64,000 bases of DNA from Alentia gelatinosa (lineage: Eukaryota > Annelida > Polychaeta > Phyllodocida > Polynoidae): NCBI GenBank assembly GCA_950022655.1, contig OX465579.1:177577263-177641262 (forward strand). The letters run 5' to 3'. A program made the position numbers and the translations under genes. The stretch's first letter is position 1, and every line of letters starts with the position of its first letter. The notes below the pieces were generated by a model, which worked only from the letters and a program-made list of their open reading frames with translations, was not told where the DNA came from and searched no databases. Shown here piece by piece: positions 33,091-43,519 of this stretch.

Positions 33091-33175
33091 GATAATGACA
33101 TCATCACTGGGATTTCCCAGCATAGGGAAACCCCAGTGACATCATCATTGGGATTTCCCAGCATAGGGAAACCCT
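33091..33175. repeat. Duplicated palindrome with GGGATTTCCC
   Basis: Two copies about 41 bp apart of TGACATCATCAYTGGGATTT, then CCCAGCATAGGGAAACCC. GGGATTTCCC (33109-33118 and 33150-33159) fits the kappaB consensus, and with the downstream GGGAAACCC it forms an inverted repeat. It could be a regulatory module for a nearby Polinton gene; the target is unclear. Confidence 0.45.
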
Positions 33176-33228
33176 GATAATGCCTTTCCCTTACAAGTGT
33201 ACAAGGTGCATGTCCCTGGGTTTGTGCG

Positions 33229-33231
<3 letters not shown>

Positions 33232-33270
<39 letters not shown>
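33232..33270. repeat. (TA)n microsatellite
   Basis: About 19 TA units, followed by short AACAATAAACCAATATAT repeats to 33318. Confidence 0.9.
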
Positions 33271-33271
<1 letters not shown>

Positions 33272-33424
33272 CAATAAACCAATATATAACATTAAACCAA
33301 TATATAACAATAAACCAAAACAATAAGTACTGTGTAGCAGGTTCCTATACTAGTACATCTTAACTCAACTCAACCCACATGATAGGGGCTAGGGAATGTC
33401 TACACGTTCATATACAAAAAGTTA

Positions 33425-34540
33425 TTAATTACTTCTCTTCTTCTTTGCTTTAACAGTCTTTGTCCTCATCTTCCTCTTCCTTTCCGGATGTCCATGGGTA
33501 ACTGTAGAGGGGCGCAACCTTTTAGGGAGCTCATACGGACCCCTCTTGTGAAGTCTCTTAAGCCCCCCTACTCGGTAGCCATGGTCGCGCTTGTCTCTAG
33601 TTGACACCTGTGGTGTCGGTGGCAGCGGTGGTGGTGTCAGAGGTCGCTGAGAACATGTGGCGGTGGGTGTAATCGCGTCATCACTACAACCGGTAGGTGG
33701 CGCTTGGACACTTGGTGGCGGCAGGGGGTGGCAGGAGGTGTCATAAACGGCAGCACGGATTATAGAGGCACCATGTGTGAAGTAATCCCTTTGACCACCG
33801 TCAATGTCCATATCTACCACCTCTCCCGTGTCCTGTGGCGGCGGTGGCGGTGGCGGTGGCCGTGGCCGTGGTGGTGGTGGTGGTGGTGGTGGTGGTGGTG
33901 GTGGTGGTGGTGTAGATGAAGGGGCCACTTTGTTGTCTTCCGATGTCGGGGGTGGTGCTGGTAAAGAAACATTGGAACTGGTAATACTATCCCTGTCTTC
34001 ATAACGTGCCCTCTTCTTTACATATATACCAATGCAAATAGAGGCAAAGACAGCAAGTCCAACAACACCAGATACACTGGATATAGCTACAGTGATTATG
34101 GGTGTAGAATCTACTGATGGCGCTGATGGTGAATAACGTATAGGTAATACAGATTCCTTTCCATGTTTCCTGTTTGCACTACCAGGGTTTGTTACTCCAG
34201 TAGTATTAAAACCTATGTCATCATCTAAAGCACAAGAGTCCTGTATGACAACCCTCTTAATATGGGCGGTTATGTTTGTACAGCTTAAGGGATTAGCACG
34301 GAGATCAATGTAGGCAAACTGTCTAAGCTGTTCCACACCAGGGTACTGTGTAATCCGATTATAGGACAAATCCAGCCTTGTGAACACAGGGTCCTTAGGG
34401 AAGTGGGGAAATGTCCGTAAATTCCTATAGGCACAAGTAATAAGGTGCCTCTCCCTGATACACTCACAGTTTCCTCCACACTTGTATCCATCACAGGTGA
34501 GGAACACACAGGGTAAGAGGATGAAGAAACAAAACCACAT
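33425..34540 (-). CDS. LRR, single-pass membrane protein with polyproline tail, inside the Polinton
   Basis: 371 aa. Residues 1-18 are a signal peptide (MWFCFFILLPCVFLTCDG). Residues 21-37 are a Cys-rich LRR N-cap (CGGNCEC and a following Cys). Then come LRR-type strands (LRTFPHFPKD, FTRLDLSYNRITQYP, FAYIDLRANPLSC) and a C-cap with Cys near 87 and 103. There are N-glycosylation sequons NIT and NTT. Residues about 147-173 form a transmembrane helix followed by KKRARY. The cytoplasmic tail has a proline run of over 20 (residues 211-235) and ends with basic clusters. Type I topology is clear. This is not a core Polinton gene, so it is an accessory and perhaps captured host gene. It might act as a surface or receptor-binding protein, or be a host-interaction factor; both are inference. 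No intron is visible. Confidence 0.8.
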   Translation of the reverse strand: MWFCFFILLPCVFLTCDGYKCGGNCECIRERHLITCAYRNLRTFPHFPKDPVFTRLDLSYNRITQYPGVEQLRQFAYIDLRANPLSCTNITAHIKRVVIQDSCALDDDIGFNTTGVTNPGSANRKHGKESVLPIRYSPSAPSVDSTPIITVAISSVSGVVGLAVFASICIGIYVKKRARYEDRDSITSSNVSLPAPPPTSEDNKVAPSSTPPPPPPPPPPPPPPRPRPPPPPPPPQDTGEVVDMDIDGGQRDYFTHGASIIRAAVYDTSCHPLPPPSVQAPPTGCSDDAITPTATCSQRPLTPPPLPPTPQVSTRDKRDHGYRVGGLKRLHKRGPYELPKRLRPSTVTHGHPERKRKMRTKTVKAKKKRSN

Positions 34541-34684
34541 GATGCTTCAGTGGAGATGGTGCCTTTAGTGACAGCTCCCCTCCACTCACCTACACCCCAC
34601 CCCCCTACCCCCCTTTGCACGCCGCACCAATGTCCACCTACCCCCTCCACCCCCCATGCATGGTGAACACATGTGCTATGTCGG

Positions 34685-34688
<4 letters not shown>

Positions 34689-34731
<43 letters not shown>
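34689..34731. repeat. (CA)n microsatellite
   Basis: About 21 CA units after GGCGCGCG, between the LRR gene and the 220-aa gene. Confidence 0.9.
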
Positions 34732-34734
<3 letters not shown>

Positions 34735-34843
34735 TTGGGGAAGTAGTAGTGGGTATGTAAACAGGTGAATGTTGACCTTTATAATAATAATCACCCAATA
34801 CTATTGCTATAATATTAATTCATAGTGTTAAAATGTACTTACG

Positions 34844-35506
34844 TTAGAGGTTCTTGCTTGTCATAAAGTCCTCCCAGGGTTCCTGTTGTTCATTTTCTCT
34901 TGCAAACCATTCCATTACCAGGTATAACGGTCGTGTTACTGGTAGTAAGTACTCATATGAAGGACGTTTCAGGTATTCCTTCAGTGCATGTGGGATCTCT
35001 AACTGGTTCACATTTAACCTGGCTTGGGATGTCATGATGAAACAACCTGAACTTTCCTGAACCTTCTTGCATGCGACATTTTCTAGTTGTGTGCATATTA
35101 CTTTCTTGCACATCCTAGATAGATCCAGATGGAAGGCACGCATGTGATGCTTTTTGATAATCTTTCTTGCAGCTTTCTTCTCCCAGTGTTTAGCAACAAA
35201 ACCAATGTTATAATCTCTTTCTAAAGTGTCATAATACCTTAACATGGTTTTCATGGAATAACAGAATGTATTAAGCTGCTCGATATGCAGATCCACTTCA
35301 TCGAACCAAAAACCAAATATATCGATATCTGGTGCATATTTCAGGAAGAATCTGATTTTAAGACGCAAAACTTCCCACTTATTGTGCTCATGTTCCTCAG
35401 TGAACATCCCAAGTTCAGTTATCCATTGACAGAAAGGGCGAACCCATTCTTCAAGTGGCAATGTGGTGGAAGGGGCATTAAGATTGTCATGAAATATACA
35501 TGCCAT
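34844..35506 (-). CDS. Polinton 220-aa protein, unknown function
   Basis: 220 codons on the minus strand, with a TATA-like CTATATATG about 90 bases upstream, inside a 40-bp module that recurs at 42175-42217. The protein is rich in aromatic and charged residues, mostly helical by eye: MLRYYDTLERDYNI, KHWEKKAARKIIKKHH and LSRMCKKVICTQLEN. It has six or more Cys, no signal peptide or membrane segment, and no domain I recognise. A donor-like CTAAC then GTAAGT overlaps and follows its stop codon. An alternative splice into the downstream LRR gene on the same strand is therefore possible, though unproven. It is an accessory gene between PolB and the LRR gene. Confidence 0.65.
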   Translation of the reverse strand: MACIFHDNLNAPSTTLPLEEWVRPFCQWITELGMFTEEHEHNKWEVLRLKIRFFLKYAPDIDIFGFWFDEVDLHIEQLNTFCYSMKTMLRYYDTLERDYNIGFVAKHWEKKAARKIIKKHHMRAFHLDLSRMCKKVICTQLENVACKKVQESSGCFIMTSQARLNVNQLEIPHALKEYLKRPSYEYLLPVTRPLYLVMEWFARENEQQEPWEDFMTSKNL

Positions 35507-35587
35507 GTTGATAGTGGAGATGAAGTTTCTGGTGCTGGAAATGAAGTTGCTGGTGCTGGAGATGGAAATGAAGCAGGGAAAGAGAGA

Positions 35588-35636
35588 GGCGCATATATAG
35601 GGGGGTAGGGGATTAGTGTCACTTTTAATCCCTTAT
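35588..35636 (-). promoter_or_regulatory. Promoter-like module of the 220-aa gene
   Basis: On the minus strand: GGGATTAAAAGTGACACTAA, then TCCCCTACCCCCC, then TATATATGC. The same module without one C lies at 42175-42217. The TATA part is about 90 bases before the ATG at 35506. Confidence 0.5.
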
Positions 35637-35639
35637 GTT

Positions 35640-35778
35640 TTGTTTTAATATAATTCATATCAGTGTTCTAAAAGTTTTAATACACAGAAAATCATATCAG
35701 TGTTCTAAAGTTTTAATACACAGAAAATCATATCAGTGTTTTAATACACAGAAAATCATATCAGTGTTTTAAACACCG
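35640..35778. repeat. Short tandem repeat, ATCATATCAGTGTT units
   Basis: Three to four imperfect units of about 30-45 bp containing CACAGAAAATCATATCAGTG. Confidence 0.7.
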
Positions 35779-35805
35779 AAACAACACGTATTCTATGGCT
35801 CAAAT

Positions 35806-35901
35806 TTTGCATACTAATACATTGGCAGACCCATAGTATACTTAAGTTAAAACCAAGATGTATATCAATTATACACTATTCCAGCAATTTAATCAAACAA
35901 A

Positions 35902-35946
<45 letters not shown>

Positions 35947-36010
35947 TACCGTGGTGCGAGCGGCCGCGTATCAGTGGGCCGTTAGGCAGCGGTGAACACC
36001 TGTATATAAT
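35806..36010 (+). promoter_or_regulatory. PolB promoter region with (TA)n and TATA box
   Basis: Contains ACTAATACATTGGCAG, GTTAAAACCAAGATG, a (TA)n run (35903-35942), GAGCGGCCGCGTATC, AGTGGGCCGTTAGGC, ACACCTGTAT and TATATAAT (36003-36010). The same ordered words occur outside the Polinton at 60395-60705. The predicted transcript starts near 36030, and its leader has an intron (donor AATAAG/GTAAGG at 36329-36335, acceptor CCTAG at 36429). Confidence 0.6.
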
Positions 36011-36429
36011 CCCCCTCTCACTCCCTGTGTATGAGTGTAGACAGACAGTATGGCATTTCAGTACCCAAGTACTCTATGGATTCTGTCTAATTAAAAAACG
36101 GATTTTGCTACACACTGACAAGTGTTGTCATAATCAGTACGGTAGAGGGGAAGATGAAAGGACACACATGTCACAACATTATTGGTTTGGGGAGAGTACA
36201 AAAAGGGGTACAGGTCAGAGGACAGTCATCAGTTCAGACCAGGATGGTATACAGAGCACACTGCTGGCAGACTCACCACTGACAGTGCGTGTGTGTGGAT
36301 AGATTGAGGATATTGAGGCTGTGAATAAGGTAAGGAGTCAGTTTATAGGTCAAAAAAAAAAAAAAATGTCATTATTTCCATACATGTATGCTCAGTCAGC
36401 CTTTATTTATTTATATTCTTTTTTCCTAG

Positions 36430-39400
36430 ATGGCCTATATGAATGATGACGCCTTGAGACAGTTGTTGCAGGAGATTGAAAATGGTGAAGTAAGTAAGGT
36501 TTATAAACTATGGTTAAAACTATCCAAATTCTAAGGTTGGGGATATATTAGGTTAGGTTAGGTTCGATTTGACGTGGTGTAACTGAATGCGACCACTGAT
36601 AGAGAGAAAATGGAAGCCGTCTCTGCTGTCATAACGCGCTTCTGATTGGTCCAGCCGTCACGTGTACATCATGTGACCGCTTTGTTGTTGTTTTGTACGA
36701 CCAAAAGGCGTTCGACACGGCCGTGTCGGCGATGTCGAGTGGTGTCTATGTGTCATTCCACACAGTTCCTATGGAAATTAAACCTATCCTTGCCCTGTTA
36801 GGTGTCTAATTTAGACTATAGATGCCACTAACACAGTGTTTTCATGTATTTAGTTGCCTATGGTGAGTCCTGAGGAGGTGCAACACATTCTAGATGCTAC
36901 AGAATGGTCTGTCCAGCAAACTCAACCAGGACCCAGTGGGCTACAACAAGGTGGAGGCTCACCAAAACAATGTCCAGTAAGTATTTGAGTTATTGTGAAT
37001 TGTGAGTCTAATGTTTGAATTTGTACATTACAACCTTTTCTCTTTTTACAGGCTATGAAAAGAAGCAGTTCCCTGGACGAAGTTGCTGTTAAGCGACAAA
37101 AGACGTACCATTCTGATGTGAGTATTTTAATGTCTTATAATTTATAATTCACCTAGCTGGATAAAAAAAAACGTCGTGATACCAACAACATACCCCTGTA
37201 CTACTTGGTTTAATAACAAAAATTATAATTATTTGATTTTATAATTAATTAATTAATTGTCTAATCATTGTAGGATGCGGAGGACGTGGTGGACTATTTT
37301 CTCAATGGTGCTGATGAGGAGCCAACCCAGCCCGGTCCAGCCCAAGCCGGTCAGCAGCAGCAGCAGCAGCAGCCGGGTCCAGCGCAACAACAACAAAAAC
37401 AACAACAGGGTGAGAACCCCTATAGATTTCATATACGGAGTGTGAGAGAGTTTAGAACCAGGGCGGTTGACACCACTTACGAGGTGAATTTCAATGAACA
37501 ATGGCAAGGGAGAAGGGTTGGTGATTTGTATAGTGCATTTTTTGAAATGTTTGAAGATCTTTTGGAAAATATGACAGCTGGAATGCAGCCTGATGATCTG
37601 GGACGTGTTGTTATACACCATCGTAGCCTTCATCATGCAATCATCATATCTCTTGTCAAATTACGAGACTTGACACCCCAAAGAATTATGGAGAAAATAG
37701 AAACTACATTAAATAGCAATGAAAATTTAGGGATAGATGACACTTTTAGAATAGACATTGGTGTGATTCGGGTTCCTCGTGGAGGGAGTAGGGCCTACTT
37801 GAACGTCCTCTGTGGGGACAACAATAGCCTTCAGACAAAGAGATCGATCATCCAAATTGTAAACGACGATGTTTTGTGTTTAGCCAGAGCAATATCTATG
37901 GGATGGGCAAAAGTAAATGTGGTAGAAACGGATAGATACAATACATTAGAAGAATCTCTACCCCACATACCCCGAGAGCGTGAAGACAGATTATTGGCTG
38001 TAGGAAAGGTGTCAGAATCATATTATAACAAGATGCGAGATCGTTCTAGGAACCATCAAAAGTCATTGGCAGTTGCCATTTGCAAGTTGGCGGGTGTCCC
38101 CACATATCGCCCAGGCAGTTTGTTGGATATTCCAGCTTTCGAAGAGGTCTTGAAAGTAAACATATCAGTTATCGGTTCCAGACATCAGAACAGATTCATA
38201 AGGGTAGGTAAAAACAAAAATTGGCCTCACTTGTATCTGTATCTGATAGAATCTGAATATATGGAAAACATTGGACACTTTCACACTATAGGAAGTATAA
38301 CTGGTTTTCTTTGCGTCAACTACTTTTGTCACACTTGTAAAAAGGCATACAGTTCTAAAAGCAAACATATGTGTGCCTATTACTGCAACATTTGCAAAAC
38401 AGACGGATGTCTGATGGGTAGAGAAAAGTTTTGTACTAATTGTCACATGACATGTAGAAACGAAGAGTGTTTCCAGCGACACTTGGTACAGACCCCTAGG
38501 AAAAACTTGGCTAATGTCATGAGGTCAGAGTGTCAATTGTGGTGGAAATGTCGGGAATGTTCACGAGTCCTAAAACGGTCGAAAAGAGAGCCAGAGAAAC
38601 ATCGTTGTGGTGAGTGGTATTGCAATACCTGTAGGACATATGTCCTTGACCAGAACCACCTTTGTTATCAAAGATCAAAGCCTCACACAAATACTGGTAG
38701 GTTTTCCTATGTGTTCTTTGATTACGAGACGACACAATGTGAAACTTACACTTGTGATCAAGGTTATACACCACATAACGAAAGGTGTAGAAAGTGTTTG
38801 GGTATGGACGATCCGTGTATCACGTGTCTTAACTGCAATAGAAATTCTTGTGGTTCCAAGGAGCACAGGGCTAACTTTGCAGTAGCTCAAACCGCTTGTG
38901 ATCAATGCCACGAGTTACCTATTGTCGAAGACTGTGAGGGGTGTGGCACTCGTTGTTCTGACTGTGGTAAGAAGGACAAGAAATCTGGCCGCTACATTCA
39001 GAAGCCCTGTCATGGTTGTGGTAAACGGCAGAAAGTATTTGAAGGCATAAACACCAACAACGACTTTTGTCAGTGGCTGTTTAGTGTATATCACAAGAAT
39101 GTGACCGTCTTTGCACATAATATGAGATCGTTCGATGGGTATTTCCTCATGGCCTACTTGATTAAACAGGGTGTGACTCCGCAAAACATCATATACAACG
39201 GAGCAAAGATCATGTCTATGAGAGTGGCCAAAGGTCTGAACATCACTGTGTTGGATTCTTTAAACTTTCTACCCATGGCATTGGCGGCACTACCAAAAGC
39301 TTTTGATCTCAGAGAGCTGAAGAAGGGTTATTTTCCTCATTTCTTTAATTCAGAGGAGAATCAAAATTATGTGGGACCACTACCTGACATGCGATATTAC

Positions 39401-41742
39401 GGGGTAGATTCCATGTCCGTCAAAGGGAGGGTAGAGTTTTTGAAATGGTACGAGGAGCAAATTACTTTAGGGGTTCAATTTGATTTTCGTAGGGAAATGG
39501 GAGATTACTGTAAGTCAGACGTTACCATTTTGAGAGAGGCATGTTTATCCTTTAGAAGGATTGCACTAGAGGTCACAATGAAACCTGAAAACGAAATTGT
39601 AGATTCAGTTGAGGAAGAGCAGGAGGAAGTAGAAGAAGAAGAAGAAGAAGAAGAAGAAGACAGGGAACAGGGAGTGAAAACAAAGCTTAATGGTGTTGAC
39701 CCCTTTAAATGCTGCACTATCGCCTCCATGTGTATGCAAATCTTCAAGACCAAATACTTGGAGGAACAACATACTGCACACATAGTGCACTCTTCTGGCT
39801 TAACCAAGACAATTGCTGCTACTCGGGTAGATGGGACTACATCTTTCGATTTAGATGGGGAATGGGTTTCTGAAGGGGAATTAAACAACAAATCCTGGGA
39901 AATGCAGTCTCTGAAATTTGTTTCCTCTCCCATAGGCAAAGTTCCAACCACGGGTTATGCGTCTGGGAGGAACTATTCAAAAATAGCTATTCAGTGGTTG
40001 GAATGGCTCATCCACAACAGGGGTCAACCCATTCAACACGCGTTAAATACTGAGACAGGGGAATTTAGAATTGGTAGGTACAGTGCTGATGGATACTGTC
40101 ACGCTTCGAAAACAGTCTTTGAAATGTTGGGGTGCATCCATCACGGATGTCAGGAATGTTTCAACTCACATCATCCCGAAGCCAGTAAATGTAATCCAGT
40201 GGTCCACCCGTACACCAAACAGACAATGGCAGAGCTCTACGAGCTCACCTTAAAGAGAGAGCAAGAGATTAGACGTAGGGGTTTTAATTACCAGTGGATT
40301 TGGGAATGTAAATTCAGAGCGGAATTGAAGGCCAACCTAAACGGTGTGAAGGATTTCGTCCAGGGCTTAGAGATTCCTGAGAGACTGAATCCTCGAGACT
40401 CTTTCTTTGGAGGGAGAACCAATGCAGCCAAGCTGTATAGTAAAACAGCTGAAGGGGAGAAAATCTCCTATGTGGATTTCACCTCGCTTTACCCCTACGT
40501 GAACAAGTACGGCAAGTACCCAGTAGGTCACCCCGAAATAATACTGGGTGACTTTAAAGACTTGGATCAGTACTTTGGCTTGGCTAAAGTCAGCATTCTC
40601 CCTCCCAGGGGTTTGTATCACCCTGTACTTCCTTATAGGTCAAATGGGAAGTTGAAATTTCCACTCTGTCGTGAGTGTGCTGATAGGGAGCAAACCACTC
40701 CTTGCACCTGTACTGCTGATAAGAGAGCTCTAGAGGGGACGTGGTGCACACCCGAGGTAACAAAAGCTCTAGAGAAGGGATACCAGCTTCTAAAGATATA
40801 CGAAGTTTATCATTGGGACACAGTGAGCGAGTATAACAATGAGGAGGATGGGAAATCAGGCCTGTTTTCCAATTACATTAATGCATTTCTGAAACTAAAG
40901 CAGCAGGCTAGTGGGTGGCCCAGTTGGTGTGAGACGGAGCAGGACCGTCAGAAATACATTAGTGATTATTTCGAAAGGGAGGGGATTCTTTTGGATTACG
41001 ACAAGATCGAAAGGAACCCTGGCTTGCGTTCCCTGAGTAAGCTTGCCCTAAACAGTTTTTGGGGTAAGTGGGCTCAACGTCTTGATTATCGTCAGAGTAC
41101 ATTTGTCAATGGGTCGGAACCGAAACGTTTCTTTGATATCATTACAGACGTTTCAAAGGAAGTCATTGATTTCAACATTCTCGCCAAAGACATAATGCAT
41201 CTCACTTGGCGGAACAAGTGGGAGTTTACTCAGGCTGATAACAAGACAAACATATTTCTGGCAACCTTCACGACCTGTTGGGCTCGATTAAAACTATATG
41301 ACCTGTTGGATACTTTGCAACAAAGAGTCTTGTATTATGATACAGACTCTGTCATATACACTACGAAGCCCAACGAGTCTGAAGTGGTTCTGGGTGACTT
41401 TTTAGGGGATCTGACAGACGAGTTGAGTGGGGAACACATAGTCGAGTTTGTATCAGGGGCCCCAAAAACTATGCCTACCGTACGAGTTTGGGTAAAGAAA
41501 CATGTAAGGTAAGGGGATTCACACTAAATTATACAAATTCTAGGATTATCAATTTCAAATCTGTAAAAGAGATTATTCAAAACTGTAACCACGATAACTA
41601 TTTAGAAATTAGAAACCAGAAAATCTTAAGAGACAAAACACAACACAGGTTGTACAATGCCCTAGAATCCAAAAAGTACAAGATGGTATATACAAAGCGA
41701 GTAATCCAACCAAATTTTGATACCTTGCCATACGGTTTCTAG
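36430..41742 (+). CDS. PolB: Protein-primed DNA polymerase B (pPolB), four coding exons, frameshifted near the 3' end
   Basis: Exons: 36430-36489, 36854-36976, 37052-37117 (all phase 0) and 37274 onward. The first ATG is directly at an exon start after a leader intron. Protein is about 1,570 residues if the frame change is accepted. The N-terminus is Gln-rich. The middle has many CxxC pairs. The 3'-5' exonuclease has FDYET (about residue 479 counted from 37286), AHNMRSFDGYF and YCKSDV. The polymerase has DFTSLYP (1064), ALNSFWGKW (1256) and YYDTDSV (1352). An acidic Glu run is at 39610-39660. The frame beginning at 37274 stops at 41512. Conserved C-terminal coding continues in another frame to TAG at 41742, so one base appears lost near the GGGGCCCC at 41456-41463. 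It could be a real mutation, an assembly error or a frameshift site. It replicates the element by protein priming in the known family. Confidence 0.93.
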
Positions 41743-42160
41743 GCTCTCTCTCTCTCTAGGGGTTCTCACATGTGATAATGTTTATTGTGTGGAGTATAAG
41801 TTACATCTAATTGTAAACATTGTGTGGAATATAAATAAAAGTTACAACTTATTGTAAATAAACATTTGATTGTAATTATTGTGTGGAGTATAATTGTAAT
41901 TATGGTGTGGAGTATAAGTTACATCTGATTGTAAAGTTACATCTGTATATAGTGCCTTGTATACTGTTTGTAAATAAAAAGTTACAACTTATTGTAAATA
42001 AACATTTGATTGTAATTATTGTGTGGAGTATAAATAAAAAGTTACATCTGTATATAGTGTGTTGTAATATATTGTAATTATTGTGTGGAGTATAATGTAA
42101 ATAAACATCCAGTCATAAATAACGAGAACAAGCTATATCTTTTCATTCATTTTTTATTCA
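41743..42160. repeat. AT-rich 3' region between convergent genes
   Basis: Imperfect repeats of TTGTGTGGAGTATAA, AATAAAAAGTTACA and TTGTAAATAAACAT. Several AATAAA lie on the plus strand for PolB, and GAATAAAAAATG on the minus strand (about 42150-42161) for the capsid cluster. Confidence 0.6.
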
Positions 42161-42174
42161 AACAAAACTTTGAT

Positions 42175-42217
42175 ATAAGGGATTAAAAGTGACACTAATC
42201 CCCTACCCCCTATATAT
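42175..42217 (+). promoter_or_regulatory. Second copy of the promoter-like module
   Basis: GGGATTAAAAGTGACACTAA, then TCCCCTACCCCC, then TATATAT. It matches 35590-35636 in reverse orientation. It abuts the stop codon of the major capsid gene and points into it in antisense. Its role here is unclear. Confidence 0.45.
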
Positions 42218-43518
42218 TAACGAATCTGAATGTTACGGTTTTCATCAATTTCTATGACTCCTGGAAATAATGCATAGACTACAACTGTAGCCGGTTCTGC
42301 CAATGCCTCGGAAAGTTTAATCTCTAAACGTGTGTGGCCTTTTTGCACTTGCCCACCATACTTTTCACAACGGGTCTGGTTAATGTCAAACACGTATAGG
42401 CAATATCCATTGGGATATTCACTACGAGTAATGGTATTACCAGCCTTGTAATCATTAGGAAACAGAGTCATGTATGATGACATGTAGTTAGCATTGGTGT
42501 AGTTTGGTGTGAGCGGTGCAGCAGGGACTGATTTGCCATCGACGTAAAATCCTACAAAGTTGCATTTGTGGTTGGTAAAGTTGAAACAGTTCTTTTTATA
42601 GTCTCCGTTATACCCAGCAGATTCGGTTATTCCTATGACGAGTCTAGAAGGGACATCTCCTTGGTACATGTCCTCGATGGTGGTGCCGAATTGGCCCTTG
42701 GCAATGGCATAGGCCTTGACATCTGTCCTGTTATAGTAGTACAAAGCAGGTCCCCTCTTGATGGTATTGGCATGGGCAGCTTTCACTTCAGGGCTCACTT
42801 CGACCATACACACTTTGAGAACAGCCTCCTTGATTTCGACTTTATAGTCAGCTGATGGATTAGAACTCATGAGTCTGAATTCGTTGCTGCTAGGCCAGAG
42901 TTTGACACTGAGGGCTACATTGTCCAGTAAATAACGATCCTGTTGACACATGTCGTTAAACAAAGGGCCCTCCATGTCCACGGTTTTACTCTTTTCGGTA
43001 AGCACGGATCGCAAGAGAAGTCCAGAGTTTGTACCTCCTATCGGATCTGCATTACTGGGGTCACCTTGGTCTTTGTAGTACAGTTGTGAGGCCAGCTGGG
43101 ATTCTTTTGGATCATCACCAGTTCCAAGCACCGTTTCGATGTAGGCTTTGTAAGGGTAACGAGTGGCAACCTCTGGAGAGACAATCTGTTGTTGCAAACT
43201 AACGTCGACTTGTCTCCATAAAGATTGGAGAAACAGGTTAACCGGACCTACTTTCGAGGCAGCTGGAACACCACTGCCCTCAACGGGACTTGAACTTGGA
43301 ACATCCTTTCCATCGCCTTGTAAGATTTTTGCCTTGATCTTGAGCTTGGTGTTTTTGAGGTCAATGTACCTAGAAGAGTTACCAGGCACATGGAACTCAA
43401 TGGCTCCCTCCGAGTTGAGTTGTCCCGAGGGTCTGTATTCTATCCATTCCACTTGGCGTTTACATTGATCCATAACAGGTTTATAAAACAAGGCCAAATT
43501 TCCATTGTGTCCCGCCAT
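42217..43518 (-). CDS. MCP: Polinton major capsid protein (double jelly-roll)
   Basis: 433 aa from ATG at 43518; the ORF is open to 43590, but the start at 43518 sits one base after the upstream stop (TAA-A-ATGG). Family features seen: VEWIEYRPSGQL and IEFHVPGNSSRYIDL near the N-terminus, VGPVNLFLQSLWRQVDV, the region YPYKAYIETVLG, SQLYYKDQGD, and a C-terminus with YALFPGVIEIDENRNI. This matches the widespread F54H12.2-like proteins, which are the double jelly-roll capsid proteins of Polintons (PY in that nomenclature, from memory). The length is usual for the family. It is the last gene of a minus-strand cluster and is followed by a poly(A) signal. The frame is intact. Confidence 0.9.
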   Translation of the reverse strand: MAGHNGNLALFYKPVMDQCKRQVEWIEYRPSGQLNSEGAIEFHVPGNSSRYIDLKNTKLKIKAKILQGDGKDVPSSSPVEGSGVPAASKVGPVNLFLQSLWRQVDVSLQQQIVSPEVATRYPYKAYIETVLGTGDDPKESQLASQLYYKDQGDPSNADPIGGTNSGLLLRSVLTEKSKTVDMEGPLFNDMCQQDRYLLDNVALSVKLWPSSNEFRLMSSNPSADYKVEIKEAVLKVCMVEVSPEVKAAHANTIKRGPALYYYNRTDVKAYAIAKGQFGTTIEDMYQGDVPSRLVIGITESAGYNGDYKKNCFNFTNHKCNFVGFYVDGKSVPAAPLTPNYTNANYMSSYMTLFPNDYKAGNTITRSEYPNGYCLYVFDINQTRCEKYGGQVQKGHTRLEIKLSEALAEPATVVVYALFPGVIEIDENRNIQIR

Positions 43519-43519
43519 T

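Noticed and set aside
33704..34004. Plus-strand ORFs with Trp/Gly runs and a minus-strand ORF with His runs
   Set aside because: They are other frames of the proline-coding run of the LRR gene.
36027..36302. 91-codon ORF upstream of PolB
   Set aside because: It lies in the predicted PolB leader, before a GTAAGG donor, and has no domain. More likely untranslated or an upstream ORF.
39505..39951. 148-codon minus-strand ORF with a Ser run
   Set aside because: Antisense to the acidic Glu run of PolB, a shadow frame.
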